From Morganella morganii (GTDB lineage Bacteria > Pseudomonadota > Gammaproteobacteria > Enterobacterales > Enterobacteriaceae), in NCBI RefSeq assembly GCF_003996855.1, contig NZ_NRQY01000001.1:1929990-1944608 (forward strand): a stretch of 14,619 nt of DNA. The letters run 5' to 3'. A model generated the notes under the pieces. That model made no database searches and was not told the origin of the DNA. It saw nothing but the letters and a program-made list of their open reading frames with translations. This document shows positions 1 through 7,503 of this stretch, piece by piece; the first letter of the stretch is position 1; each line of letters opens with the position of its first letter. Both the position numbers and the translations under genes were made by a program.

Positions 1-175
1 CTCAGGCGTTGCTGCCTGCGTTCTCGCTCAACCTCCCCCATAGTTATTGACAGGACTCCAAGGCTTCACCCTCAAAAAGACAGCATGCGTAGTAAATTAA
101 AGCAGGCAGGCTGGAGTGACCAGTTCAGAAGTGAAATTATCTTTGGTTAAAATTAAACCAAAGTACGCGTTTGCC

Positions 176-197
176 CTGGTGGTCTGACTGGTGGTCT
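176..197. repeat. Two tandem 10-bp direct repeats, period 12
   Basis: CTGGTGGTCT occurs at 176-185 and again, identically, at 188-197, separated by GA. They lie about 60 bases from the attachment core at 259-274. Tyrosine integrases bind short repeated arm-type sites on either side of the core, so these could be integrase or excisionase arm sites; that role is inferred from position only. The second copy overlaps the TTGACA promoter element. Confidence 0.6.
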
Positions 198-226
198 TGA
201 CAAAATTGAGAAAATATGATTATCAT
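197..226 (+). promoter_or_regulatory. Candidate sigma-70 promoter overlapping a Fur-box-like sequence
   Basis: TTGACA (197-202) is a perfect -35. TATCAT (221-226), at 18-nt spacing, is a possible -10. The stretch 211-229 matches the 19-bp Fur consensus at about 14 positions by eye, including the core TGATTATCATTAT. Transcription would run rightward through the att core to the terminator at 415-445. Iron regulation is inferred from the match only. Confidence 0.4.
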
Positions 227-258
227 TATAAACAGTTAGTTAAAGCCGAAGGACTGCA

Positions 259-274
259 CCGAGTCCGGGCACCA
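259..274 (+). other. Attachment-site core: 3' end of a tRNA-Phe gene
   Basis: CCGAGTCCGGGCACCA is identical to the end of enterobacterial tRNA-Phe (T-stem 3' arm, acceptor 3' strand and CCA). Bases before 259 do not form the rest of a tRNA, so this is only the short duplicated core left by integration at a tRNA-Phe gene, as known for SPI-7/YAPI/ICEEc-type islands. The integrase gene ends about 240 bases to the right, which fits an element boundary. The element lies on the 3' side of the core, where a normal left junction would have an intact tRNA to the left. The site is therefore better read as a junction between two tandem islands, or as attP of a circular form. Confidence 0.75.
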
Positions 275-414
275 TATTCAGAAGCGCTTGTCAAGATTTC
301 AGGACGAAAACCTGACAGGTACGAAATGGGTCAGAACACGCAATAACCGAAGGTGTGGTTGGAAGGTTTCATCCAGTGATACCATTACCCGGTTGTTGTA
401 AAAAGGCTCTAGAT

Positions 415-445
415 AATCCCGCCTAGTCGCATAGGCGGGATTTTT
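415..445 (+). terminator. Strong rho-independent terminator
   Basis: AATCCCGCCTA (415-425) and TAGGCGGGATT (432-442) form an 11-bp perfect stem with a 6-nt loop, followed on the plus strand by a T-run to 445. It stops transcription coming from the left (tRNA or the promoter at 197-226) before it enters the integrase gene antisense. Read on the minus strand, the stem lies just beyond the integrase stop but lacks a good T-run. Confidence 0.8.
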
Positions 446-515
446 CGTGTTCAATTTTTACAGTTTCCGTATGCAAATGTCAAATTGTGTCAAGGGGATA
501 ACCTCATTCAGTACC

Positions 516-1499
516 TCACCCATTCCCCCGCTCTTGCTCCAGCAGTTCACGCAATGCATCAATATCCTCATCAATGTACTCCAACGTAGACCGTAAGCTG
601 GAGTGCCCCAACAGACGTTTGACGGCCTGAATATTGCGATCTGGGGACTTCATCAGGTTGGTCGCTACCGTATGCCGAAAACGGTGGGGGCTAACAGCAA
701 ACCGGCACTCCTTGGAAATTCGCCGAAAGAAGGCCCTTATAGGGTAGATCCCCATACTCATGTCGTGACTTCCTTGTACAAACTGAGCTTTTCGTCTCAG
801 GTCAAAACGGTTCACATTGAAAAGCTGATCGCCTAATTCCGCGCCTGCCGCTAAAGAACGCTCCAGAATGACCTCTAATCGCGGATACAAAATAGACGTT
901 ATCGGGACCTTAAATTCACGATGATTTTTTGACCCCTCAGAAATCACATCGATCCAGCGCTCCTCTAGATTGACATCACACAACCGTACATGCAGAAGTT
1001 GGTTTTGCCGCATCCCGGTATGACTTAGCGTATCCAGTACCGCCAACCAAAACCAGGCAGGATGACAGGCATTGGCCCGTGCGCTCATCGCATAAGATTG
1101 CGCAAATAGTCGCTCTTGTTGATGGTGTTGATCCATCAATCGATAAACTGTTTTCACCTGCCCCTTTGAAAGCGTTTTTTTCTTCTTTTTCCCTACCCGA
1201 ACTACCGCCTTATTAAAGGGGTTTTCCGTGTGGGATACTAATCCCTTCTTCATTCCAAAATTGAACAATGCCCGCATATGTGTGACTTTATTGTTCCAGG
1301 TACAAGCCTCCAATTTCTGCTCTTTAAGAACGTGTCTACGCCATTCAAGAACCAACTTATTACTGACATCACCGGGCAATTGCTGCGTGTACTTCTGAAA
1401 AGTTCGAACAACTTTCCGATAACTCCACTCCGTCGCTGGCCGAATGGAATTACTGAAAAAATAATGCTCCATTAACTGTTCAAACGTCACATCCACCAT
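516..1499 (-). CDS. Tyrosine recombinase/integrase
   Basis: Site-specific recombinase of the XerC/D-lambda Int class, expected to integrate and excise the element through the nearby tRNA-Phe core. The 327-aa protein has an N-terminal SAM-like core-binding domain (about residues 5-100), a Lys-rich hinge (103-108) and a catalytic domain. The six active-site positions are all present: R164 (in TGMR), K191, H272 and R275 (HRFRH), H299 (LLGH) and the nucleophile Y309 (TLEYI). It is shorter than P4-type island integrases (about 400 aa) and closer to XerD-like enzymes. The ATG at 1499 is preceded by GGGAG at good spacing. It begins 18 bases after the relaxase stop on the same strand, so the two are probably co-transcribed. 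It appears intact. Confidence 0.93.
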   Translation of the reverse strand: MVDVTFEQLMEHYFFSNSIRPATEWSYRKVVRTFQKYTQQLPGDVSNKLVLEWRRHVLKEQKLEACTWNNKVTHMRALFNFGMKKGLVSHTENPFNKAVVRVGKKKKKTLSKGQVKTVYRLMDQHHQQERLFAQSYAMSARANACHPAWFWLAVLDTLSHTGMRQNQLLHVRLCDVNLEERWIDVISEGSKNHREFKVPITSILYPRLEVILERSLAAGAELGDQLFNVNRFDLRRKAQFVQGSHDMSMGIYPIRAFFRRISKECRFAVSPHRFRHTVATNLMKSPDRNIQAVKRLLGHSSLRSTLEYIDEDIDALRELLEQERGNG

Positions 1500-1517
1500 G
1501 CCATAACTCCCTATTTA

Positions 1518-2963
1518 TTAAGGTTTTATAATCACCAATGGGTTATCAATAGGAATGTTATGGCCTTTATACAGTTTCTTGGCAACGATAAGGTAACCCG
1601 TCACCTTTTGGAATCGACCCTCTCTAGCCTTATCCTGATAAACATGGCAGGTATACATCACGCCTTTATCTTGCCGATGCCTGCCTAATCGTTCAAACGC
1701 ACTTTGTAAGCTAGCTTTATCTTCGGAGTTTTCGCGATTTTCCGATAAAAACTGATGAAATATGTTTGGTGTACGAATAAATACATAATCGGCAATAATA
1801 TGTATCCTTGCATCGACAGTATTTACTGCAAAAGTTCCAGAGCAACACCCCTCACTCAACCATTGCCAAAAGCGTTCTCCAACCCCCTCTGAATCTGAAG
1901 GAGCGATGTCCTCTCCTGCTTCAGTCACCGTATGCATCGATAATACCTGCGCGTCTTGCACCAAATTAATCGGGTCAGAAAAACCCATGACAGCCAATAA
2001 ATCCCCCGTAGTATCCTCTTCAGGAAAAGTTGGCTCTACAGCATCACTATCAGGCACAGCGCTGTCGAGAGAGAAAGCAAGCCCTTCAGATAGTGGATTA
2101 TCACCGGGTAGGGAAGAGGAAATCAGCTCCGGGGAAGATACTAACTGAAGAGAGCTATTCACTAATGGCATTATCGTTTCAGGTGCAACTGGTGGAATTG
2201 AGGCCGAAGTAGCAATGGCAATTGCAGACCCCCCTTTTCCTATTGATGTAGAGATAGCTTCAGAGACAATGGCATTGACTATTCCTGATTCGTTTCGAAA
2301 TCCCGTCAAATACAGCGACAACGTTTTCAATGCCTCCGGCCAAGTGCTCAGCCAAAGCAATGCCTCAACAGGTATGATTTTCCAGGCCAGCATCGCGCTT
2401 AGGCTTTGAATCTGCATCGCATCAGCAACGGGCTTGAAACGAAAACGATAGGGTTCACCCGGCATGGTATTAAACGGCATCCAGCGCTGCCCACTTTCCA
2501 ACTCAACCTCAATCTGGCACAACTTGTCGAGTGACTGAAGCATGGCTGCATAGACAATCACCGCATTCCAGGCGGCACTCTGCGAGGCCTGCTCTTCCGG
2601 CTGTGCCCCAACCGGCAACAGGTAGTTTTTTGATAGCCGAGCAGCATAGGCCACCGTTTCAAGCAGATGATCCACCATGCCCCCCAAGTAGGCATGATGA
2701 TCGCTCTCTGTGGCAGGGAACTGCTGCATCAGAGTGACGCAGTGTTCAAGTGGCTGCAAGTAATACCGCTGATACAAGTCTTTTGGCAGTGACGAGTAAT
2801 CCCACAACATCTGCAGCCATTGACGGCGCTGTGGTGTTGCCAAAAGTTTGGCTGCTTGTTCAGGTGCATGATAGCCATCAGGAACACTAGCACCACAGAT
2901 AGCAACTCTCACCTCCCCCTTTCCTATGGGCGTAGGTAGAAGTTTAAGGAGTGATTTCAACAT
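1518..2963 (-). CDS. traI: MobH/TraI_2-type conjugative relaxase, ICE family, possibly divergent
   Basis: Relaxases of this family nick oriT and lead the transferred strand in ICEs such as PFGI-1 and SPI-7-like elements. Residues about 20-215 match the TraI_2 domain: conserved HH at 89-90 in the SDHHAYLGGMVDHLLE block, then D98-H99. Residues about 230-350 are a Ser/Pro/Glu-rich, low-complexity linker. The C-terminal part (about 365-481, from ERFWQWL) resembles the TraI_2_C domain. At 481 aa it is shorter than family members I recall (about 600 aa). Where the family normally has an HD dyad (LLHDLGK), this protein reads MLQSLDK (142-147), so catalytic competence is uncertain. GGAAG lies upstream of the ATG at 2963. 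Upstream gene context has been replaced by IS1 and the cargo. Confidence 0.8.
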   Translation of the reverse strand: MLKSLLKLLPTPIGKGEVRVAICGASVPDGYHAPEQAAKLLATPQRRQWLQMLWDYSSLPKDLYQRYYLQPLEHCVTLMQQFPATESDHHAYLGGMVDHLLETVAYAARLSKNYLLPVGAQPEEQASQSAAWNAVIVYAAMLQSLDKLCQIEVELESGQRWMPFNTMPGEPYRFRFKPVADAMQIQSLSAMLAWKIIPVEALLWLSTWPEALKTLSLYLTGFRNESGIVNAIVSEAISTSIGKGGSAIAIATSASIPPVAPETIMPLVNSSLQLVSSPELISSSLPGDNPLSEGLAFSLDSAVPDSDAVEPTFPEEDTTGDLLAVMGFSDPINLVQDAQVLSMHTVTEAGEDIAPSDSEGVGERFWQWLSEGCCSGTFAVNTVDARIHIIADYVFIRTPNIFHQFLSENRENSEDKASLQSAFERLGRHRQDKGVMYTCHVYQDKAREGRFQKVTGYLIVAKKLYKGHNIPIDNPLVIIKP

Positions 2964-3100
2964 GACTCATCTTCCAATAAGGTGTGTCTAACAACAACCG
3001 CAGCAAACTTGCTAAACACCGCTTTTGAGATGAGGTAACGCGCTAAAAAAATTTCTTTAATCAACATATTCAAAACCTTACCATAAGTAAATCCTACCAT
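2957..3100 (-). CDS. Doubtful 47-aa ORF upstream of traI
   Basis: A frame runs from ATG at 3100 to TGA at 2957-2959, overlapping the traI start, so translational coupling is possible. The product (MVGFTYGKVLNMLIKEI..., ending LLEDESC) is hydrophobic to amphipathic, with no recognised domain. The frame stays open upstream to a stop near 3157, so it could be the end of a gene truncated when the IS and cargo arrived. No clear ribosome-binding site precedes the ATG. It may not be a gene. Confidence 0.25.
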   Translation of the reverse strand: MVGFTYGKVLNMLIKEIFLARYLISKAVFSKFAAVVVRHTLLEDESC

Positions 3101-3245
3101 TTTATGGATATGCTTTTTCTCAGCAACAAAGAACCATAATTCACGTTTTAAAAGTTATTTACCTTCATTTTGTCATAGCTACATTCTGTCGTTCTCTGCT
3201 TTTAGCGCTGCCGTTCAAATTAGCCAATCTTATAAAACTGATCAT
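3101..3245. other. Short intergenic stretch left of IS1
   Basis: No supported gene. It probably carries the traI promoter or leader and debris from the IS insertion. TAATCAACATATT near 3058 (just left of this stretch) repeats the right end of the IS1-family element near 4003, which may mark an earlier insertion or a rearrangement. Confidence 0.35.
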
Positions 3246-3268
3246 GTATTCAATGAGTTGATACCGCA

Positions 3269-3763
3269 TCAAACGTAATACTCGCGTTCAATGGAAGTAC
3301 CGATGATCCTGTCGTGCATTTCGGGTGATTTTGAATACCCCAGCGTCTTACGATTGAGGCGTTTCAGTCGGTTACGCAACGTCAGATTTTCACGCTCTAT
3401 ACGCTGTGTATACATATTGCCAACAATATGCTTTGCTTTGGGAAGTTCGTCGTTGTAAGCCCTGTAGCCATCAGTGCACCAAAAGGCCACATTAAACCCC
3501 GAGAGCAATTTCAGCAATTTACACAGCGTATTCTTGCTTCGAGAACCAAAAACATGAGCGATAATCCGCTTCAAACGCGGCTCCCATGCATACCACAGCC
3601 AGCGCTGTCGTTTCTTGTTGCCGACAAATGAACACATCTCGTCCACTTCGCAAATGAGTTGAATTTGCAGGTTATCCAGCAGCAGCGTTGTTACATTCCG
3701 CGGCGAGAGTTTTCTAAAGTCCGCACAACGGCATTGATACTGATATGTAACGCCCGCGCAGTG
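3269..3763 (-). pseudogene. insB: insB frame of IS1 transposase (catalytic part)
   Basis: The frame is open from just after a stop at 3764-3766 to the stop at 3269-3271. It encodes the IS1 DDE catalytic half: D in EVDEMCSFVG, D in WCTDGY, and E in TQRIERENLTLRNRL, all conserved relative to IS1 InsB. In IS1 this is expressed only as InsAB by -1 frameshifting from insA. Here insA carries a nonsense codon upstream, so insB, although its frame is intact, probably cannot be expressed as an active transposase. An internal GTG at 3646 could start a shorter product. Confidence 0.75.
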
Positions 3764-3966
3764 TCAAGAATACCGGCATTATTCATTGGCAAGTCAACGA
3801 TTTGGTCTTTCATTCCAGGTTGGCAGGCGAGATAGGCATAATCAAGCTGGAAGGTTCGTTTTCAGGACTGACAACGGTAACGCTGATGACCACTTTCGCC
3901 ATAACCGCGTTTCTTCACAGGGTCTGTCTGTTCACAAAACGGATACCTTACATCAACTTTAGCCAT
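3691..3966 (-). pseudogene. insA: insA of IS1-family element, premature stop
   Basis: From ATG at 3966 to TAA at 3691 there are exactly 91 sense codons, the canonical InsA length, but codon 35 (3862-3864) is TGA. The translation around it, GHQRYRCQS-stop-KRTFQL, aligns with the InsA zinc finger (GHQRYLCSHCRKTWQL), so the stop replaces a zinc-ligand Cys. InsA is the DNA-binding half of the IS1 transposase. With this stop neither InsA nor the frameshifted InsAB fusion can be made in full. The slippery region near the insA end (TTTAGAAAAC) is also weaker than the A-run in IS1. Confidence 0.8.
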
Positions 3967-4021
3967 TCTATCCCCACATCCAAAATCGGAGATTTTACAC
4001 TGTAATCAACATATTGAATAC

Positions 4022-4235
4022 TTGCCCCATTTACAGAAAAGATATCACTTTACAAATAAATCTATATAATGATATGAGAAAAATAGTTGAGCATAGGTTT
4101 CACCAACCCAAAGCATTTTTTGCAAAGAATAATCTAGCATCAGATGCAAGTGCGGTAGCCATCATTTTTATATTCTTTTTGGTTATTAAAAATATTTTGT
4201 ATATTCAAAATTAGAATTAAAAAAGGAAAAAGGTT
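4022..4235 (+). promoter_or_regulatory. Leader/promoter region of the cargo operon
   Basis: No convincing gene lies here. TATAAT at 4065-4070 is a perfect -10, but no good -35 stands 17 bases upstream. A perfect small palindrome GCATC-A-GATGC lies at 4137-4147 and could be an operator. AAGGAAAAAGG about 5 bases before the ATG at 4236 is a strong ribosome-binding site. The operon must be expressed from here or by read-through from the left, as this gap follows directly on the IS1 end. Confidence 0.35.
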
Positions 4236-6833
4236 ATGGTTAACAATAAAAAAATTCCTTTCAAAGTATCAGCTCGTACAGCACGCCTGATAGGTAGAGA
4301 AAATATTGCTACCGCTAAGGGGGCAATCATTGAACTTGTTAAAAATGGATATGATGCAGATAGCCCAATTAGCATTGTTTTTTTTGATAACCGTTATTCA
4401 ATACTTCATACAGATCTCACTGAATCTCTCTTCAATGAACTGGTTGATAAAGGAATAGATAAAAATCTGCTATTGTCAGTTTATGAATATAGTGTTGACT
4501 GTTATAAAATAAAGAATGCTATTGATAATGATATTCTCAAAGACTTAAAATCAAAATTATCACCTTTATCCTCTCTTTATATAGTAGATGCTGGCGAGGG
4601 CATGACACAGAAAATAATCCGCGATAACTGGATGACTATTGGAACGGATAATAAAGCTCATAATTACTTTACGAAAACAGGAAGGGTCAAGGCAGGAGCT
4701 AAAGGGATAGGTCGCTTTGCTTTAGATAAATTAGGCAGCAAAGCAGAAATGCTTACTTTTTTTAACCCAGATAATCATGAGACTGATATTGATGAGGATA
4801 ATCAACCGACCCCTTATATAGGTTATAAATGGACTGTTAATTGGGAAGATTTTGAAGGCGAATTTAAAACCATTGAAAATGTTGCAGCAGAGTTAACCGG
4901 AGTGCAAAACTCATATTTATCAGCTCATTTAACTCAAGCATTACCAAAACATATTCTAGAAAAAATACCCAGAATAAAGAATTTAGAATATGGAACAATC
5001 TTAAAAATTACAGATTTGCGAGATTACTGGGATAACTATTATGTTGAGCAGGTCTATTCTGATTTGGAAGTTCTTGTCCCCCCAAGAGAAACTAATGAGT
5101 TTTCAATATATCTATTTAGCTCTTTAAATCCAGATGATTATGGGGAGGTTCTAGGCTCAATTTGTGATGATTTTGATTATAAAATTATTGCGAGAGCAGA
5201 TGACCAACAGAATGTTGAAATAAAAGTTATTAGAAATGAATATGACATATCATCTATCCCAGTTGAGTTCTTTTCCAGACCGGCAATGAATGCATACCCC
5301 TATACAAGAAATGATTTTATTAAAGGCTATTGGAAAACAAATAAAACATTTTCACAATTATTACCCGGGTATAGTGAAGTTGATAGTGACAAGACGTTTA
5401 ACGACATTGGTTTATTTGAGTTTTCTTTCTACTATATGAAAAAAATCTATTCTACACCTGATGCAGAGCGTTTTTTCTATAGATCTATATCTTCCAGTGC
5501 AAGAAAAGATTGGCTTCAGAAATTTGGAGGAATAAAACTTTTTAGGGACAATTTTCGCGTAAGACCATATGGTGAAATAAAAGATGTCGCATTCGACTGG
5601 TTAGGTCTTGGCAACAGGAAAGCAGCTAGTCCTGCCGGTATTGCAAAAAAAGATGGTCGATATCGAGTTGAGCCGGAAAACGTTGCTGGAGCTATAAAGA
5701 TCTCAAGGCTTACGAACGTTAATTTTGAAGATAAATCAAGTCGTGAAGGCTTGCAAGAAAATAAGACATTTCAAATATTTAAAGAATTAATTGCATCAAT
5801 AATAAATATATTTGAGTCTGATCGGTCCTATATTGCCCGCGAGATGAATGATTATGATGATGAAAGATATTCAGATATAAGGTCAAGGCAAGAGGCTGAA
5901 GGTATAGCAAGAAGAATTTTAGAACAAAGCAGAGAAAAAAAGAATTCAGAAAGAAATAAAAGCACCAACCACAAAGACAACACATCAAATAACAATGCTA
6001 GCTATGACTTGAAAGATCAACAACTCGCTATAATTGCCGAGTTGAATGAAAAGAAAGATGAAGAAATCGAAAGGCTAAAAGAAGAACAGAAAGTATTACG
6101 TGGCTTAGCTAGCAGCGGTATTGTATTGGCATCTTTTAGCCATGACCTTAGTAAACTTAATAGTCGGCTGGAATCACGTTTTGAAAAATTAAAAAAACTA
6201 ATTTCCGAAAAAATTAATGAAATAGAATATATTGATGTAGAAAATAGAAAAAACCCCTTTTACTTGATGCAAAATATGAGAGAGCAAGATTTAAAATTAA
6301 AATCATGGCTCGCATTTTCTCTCGGAGCAGCTAGAAAAGATAAAAGAAAGCGTAAACAAATATTTTTGAAGAAATATTTTTCTGATTTTAAAGTTGATTG
6401 GTTATCAGTTCTGGAAGATAGAGGTGTTAATTTAGATATAAGCAACATTGAAGATTTAGATATGAGGATTTTTGAAATAGACTTTGATAGTATATTCAAC
6501 AACCTTCTTGTTAATACCATTGACGCATTTAATTCATCAGCAAATAGTCTTCGCAGTATTATCATTTCAGTTACGAGCACCCAAAGAGAGATAGTAATTA
6601 ATTATTCTGATAATGGACCGGGATTATCTAAGGATATTGAGAACCCTGAAAAAATATTTGAACCACTTTTCACTACTAAGCGAAATCCTCATTCTGGTGA
6701 AGAGGAGGGAACTGGTTTAGGCATGTGGTTAGTAAAATCAATTGTCGAAGAAAACGATGGTAATACAAAATTACTATACCCTGAATGTGGATTTGGTATT
6801 CGTATGTCATTCCCTGTAAAATATAAAAGATAA
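4236..6833 (+). CDS. Dual GHKL protein: MORC/Hsp90-like ATPase fused to histidine kinase
   Basis: An 865-aa cytosolic protein with no membrane segment or signal peptide. N-terminal GHKL ATPase (about 5-300): N-box E33..N37..D40 (ELVKNGYDAD), G1 DAGEG 118-122, G2 GAKGIGRF 154-161, as in MORC/MutL/Hsp90-type ATPases. A middle region (about 340-540, with GGIKLFRDNFRVRPYG and KSSREGLQEN) is typical of GHKL proteins linked to restriction operons and may be the transducer/S5-like part. A charged coiled coil (about 555-625) follows. The C-terminal histidine-kinase-like module has a H-box with H636 (SFSHDLSKL), N-box near N756/N760, G1 DNGPG 792-796, F-box FEPLF 808-812 and G2 GTGLG 825-829. First gene of a four-gene operon; the receiver gene follows after 4 bases, a likely phosphotransfer partner. 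Role inferred: sensor/ATPase gating the nuclease. Confidence 0.85.
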   Translation: MVNNKKIPFKVSARTARLIGRENIATAKGAIIELVKNGYDADSPISIVFFDNRYSILHTDLTESLFNELVDKGIDKNLLLSVYEYSVDCYKIKNAIDNDILKDLKSKLSPLSSLYIVDAGEGMTQKIIRDNWMTIGTDNKAHNYFTKTGRVKAGAKGIGRFALDKLGSKAEMLTFFNPDNHETDIDEDNQPTPYIGYKWTVNWEDFEGEFKTIENVAAELTGVQNSYLSAHLTQALPKHILEKIPRIKNLEYGTILKITDLRDYWDNYYVEQVYSDLEVLVPPRETNEFSIYLFSSLNPDDYGEVLGSICDDFDYKIIARADDQQNVEIKVIRNEYDISSIPVEFFSRPAMNAYPYTRNDFIKGYWKTNKTFSQLLPGYSEVDSDKTFNDIGLFEFSFYYMKKIYSTPDAERFFYRSISSSARKDWLQKFGGIKLFRDNFRVRPYGEIKDVAFDWLGLGNRKAASPAGIAKKDGRYRVEPENVAGAIKISRLTNVNFEDKSSREGLQENKTFQIFKELIASIINIFESDRSYIAREMNDYDDERYSDIRSRQEAEGIARRILEQSREKKNSERNKSTNHKDNTSNNNASYDLKDQQLAIIAELNEKKDEEIERLKEEQKVLRGLASSGIVLASFSHDLSKLNSRLESRFEKLKKLISEKINEIEYIDVENRKNPFYLMQNMREQDLKLKSWLAFSLGAARKDKRKRKQIFLKKYFSDFKVDWLSVLEDRGVNLDISNIEDLDMRIFEIDFDSIFNNLLVNTIDAFNSSANSLRSIIISVTSTQREIVINYSDNGPGLSKDIENPEKIFEPLFTTKRNPHSGEEEGTGLGMWLVKSIVEENDGNTKLLYPECGFGIRMSFPVKYKR

Positions 6834-6837
6834 TCTC

Positions 6838-7503
6838 ATGTATAAAATATTATTTATCGATGAAGAAAATGATGCAATTGATGAATTTAAAGACTATGCG
6901 GATGAAACTACAACATCTGAGCAGATTCTAGTCGTTGCAGAGTTCCCCCAACCAACATTGGAGGAAATGATTCAAACTATTATAAAAATAAATCCTGATG
7001 CAATCATTACCGATTTCATGTTAAACGAGAAAAAAACCTCAATAAATTATGGCGTCGAATATAACGGTATTGATTTAGTTAAAAACTTCACATCTATAAG
7101 AGAAGGGTTTCCTTGTTTTGTTATGACATCCTTTGATGATGATGCAGTCAAAGAAAGCGATGACGTTAATATTGTATATATAAAAGAAATTCTTCACTCT
7201 GAAAAGAGTAGCAACGTTAAAGCAAGTTTTCTTGATAAAGTTGTCAGCCAGATTGCACACTATAGATCACGAATTGAAAGCTATGAAAATGAACTAAAGG
7301 CATTAATTGAATTAAGAAAGAGTGGTAAAGCCAACATTAGCGATGAAAATAGAATTATTGTATTAGATCAATTCCTTGAGCAATCAATTGATAGACAAAG
7401 CTCTATTCCTATGGAATTTAAGGAGCTATCTAACACTCATAGGCTTAATGAAATTCTCTCAAAAGTTGATAATTTACTTTCAAAAATAAATAAAGATGAA
7501 TAA
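6838..7503 (+). CDS. Stand-alone receiver-domain (CheY-like) protein
   Basis: A 221-aa protein. Residues 1-120 form a receiver domain with every phosphorylation residue: acidic pair D8/E9 (FIDEEN), phosphoacceptor D59 (IITDFML), T97 (VMTSF) and K116 (VYIKEI). The C-terminal half (about 125-221) is helical and charged, with no helix-turn-helix, GGDEF or other known output domain, so signalling is probably by protein contact. The obvious kinase is the gene 4 bases upstream; the natural target is the HNH protein, whose start overlaps this stop by 8 bases. An alternative is a phosphate sink that switches the kinase off. The receiver assignment is firm; the partner assignment is inferred from neighbourhood. 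Confidence 0.8.
   Translation: MYKILFIDEENDAIDEFKDYADETTTSEQILVVAEFPQPTLEEMIQTIIKINPDAIITDFMLNEKKTSINYGVEYNGIDLVKNFTSIREGFPCFVMTSFDDDAVKESDDVNIVYIKEILHSEKSSNVKASFLDKVVSQIAHYRSRIESYENELKALIELRKSGKANISDENRIIVLDQFLEQSIDRQSSIPMEFKELSNTHRLNEILSKVDNLLSKINKDE

Larger units (their letters stand above)
1..515. other. Gene-free element terminus
   Basis: I see no convincing coding frame here. Besides the repeat, promoter, att core and terminator listed separately, it holds an inverted repeat at about 141-163 (CTTTGGTT ... AACCAAAG around an AT spacer), a possible protein-binding site near the element end. Whether bases 1-258 belong to the same element (circular junction), a neighbouring island, or the host cannot be decided from this window. 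Confidence 0.6.
3246..4021 (-). mobile_element. IS1-family insertion sequence, decayed
   Basis: The ends form an imperfect inverted repeat: GTATTCAATGAGTTGAT at 3246 and, inverted from 4021, GTATTCAATATGTTGAT. The total of about 776 bp matches the usual IS1 size (768 bp). Inside, on the minus strand, are the typical insA and overlapping insB frames. No 8-9 bp target duplication flanks it, so it is old, rearranged, or its exact tips are a few bases off. It lies between the relaxase and the AT-rich cargo. Confidence 0.8.

Noticed and set aside
251..266. GGACT...AGTCC hairpin as a structured RNA element
   Set aside because: The 3' half is explained by the tRNA-Phe end sequence, and a 5-bp stem is not enough evidence.
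603..836. Open plus-strand frame inside the integrase gene
   Set aside because: It is the antisense shadow of a clear tyrosine recombinase and has no motif or ribosome-binding site of its own.
1906..2409. Plus-strand frames opposite the relaxase linker
   Set aside because: They lie antisense to the low-complexity linker of the relaxase; composition effects keep them open.
4014..4214. 66-codon frame before the GHKL gene
   Set aside because: Its start lies in the IS1 terminal repeat, there is no ribosome-binding site, and the product is just AT-rich sequence with no motif.
5779..6580. Minus-strand frames within the GHKL gene
   Set aside because: Antisense to conserved kinase and coiled-coil coding sequence; AT-rich shadows.
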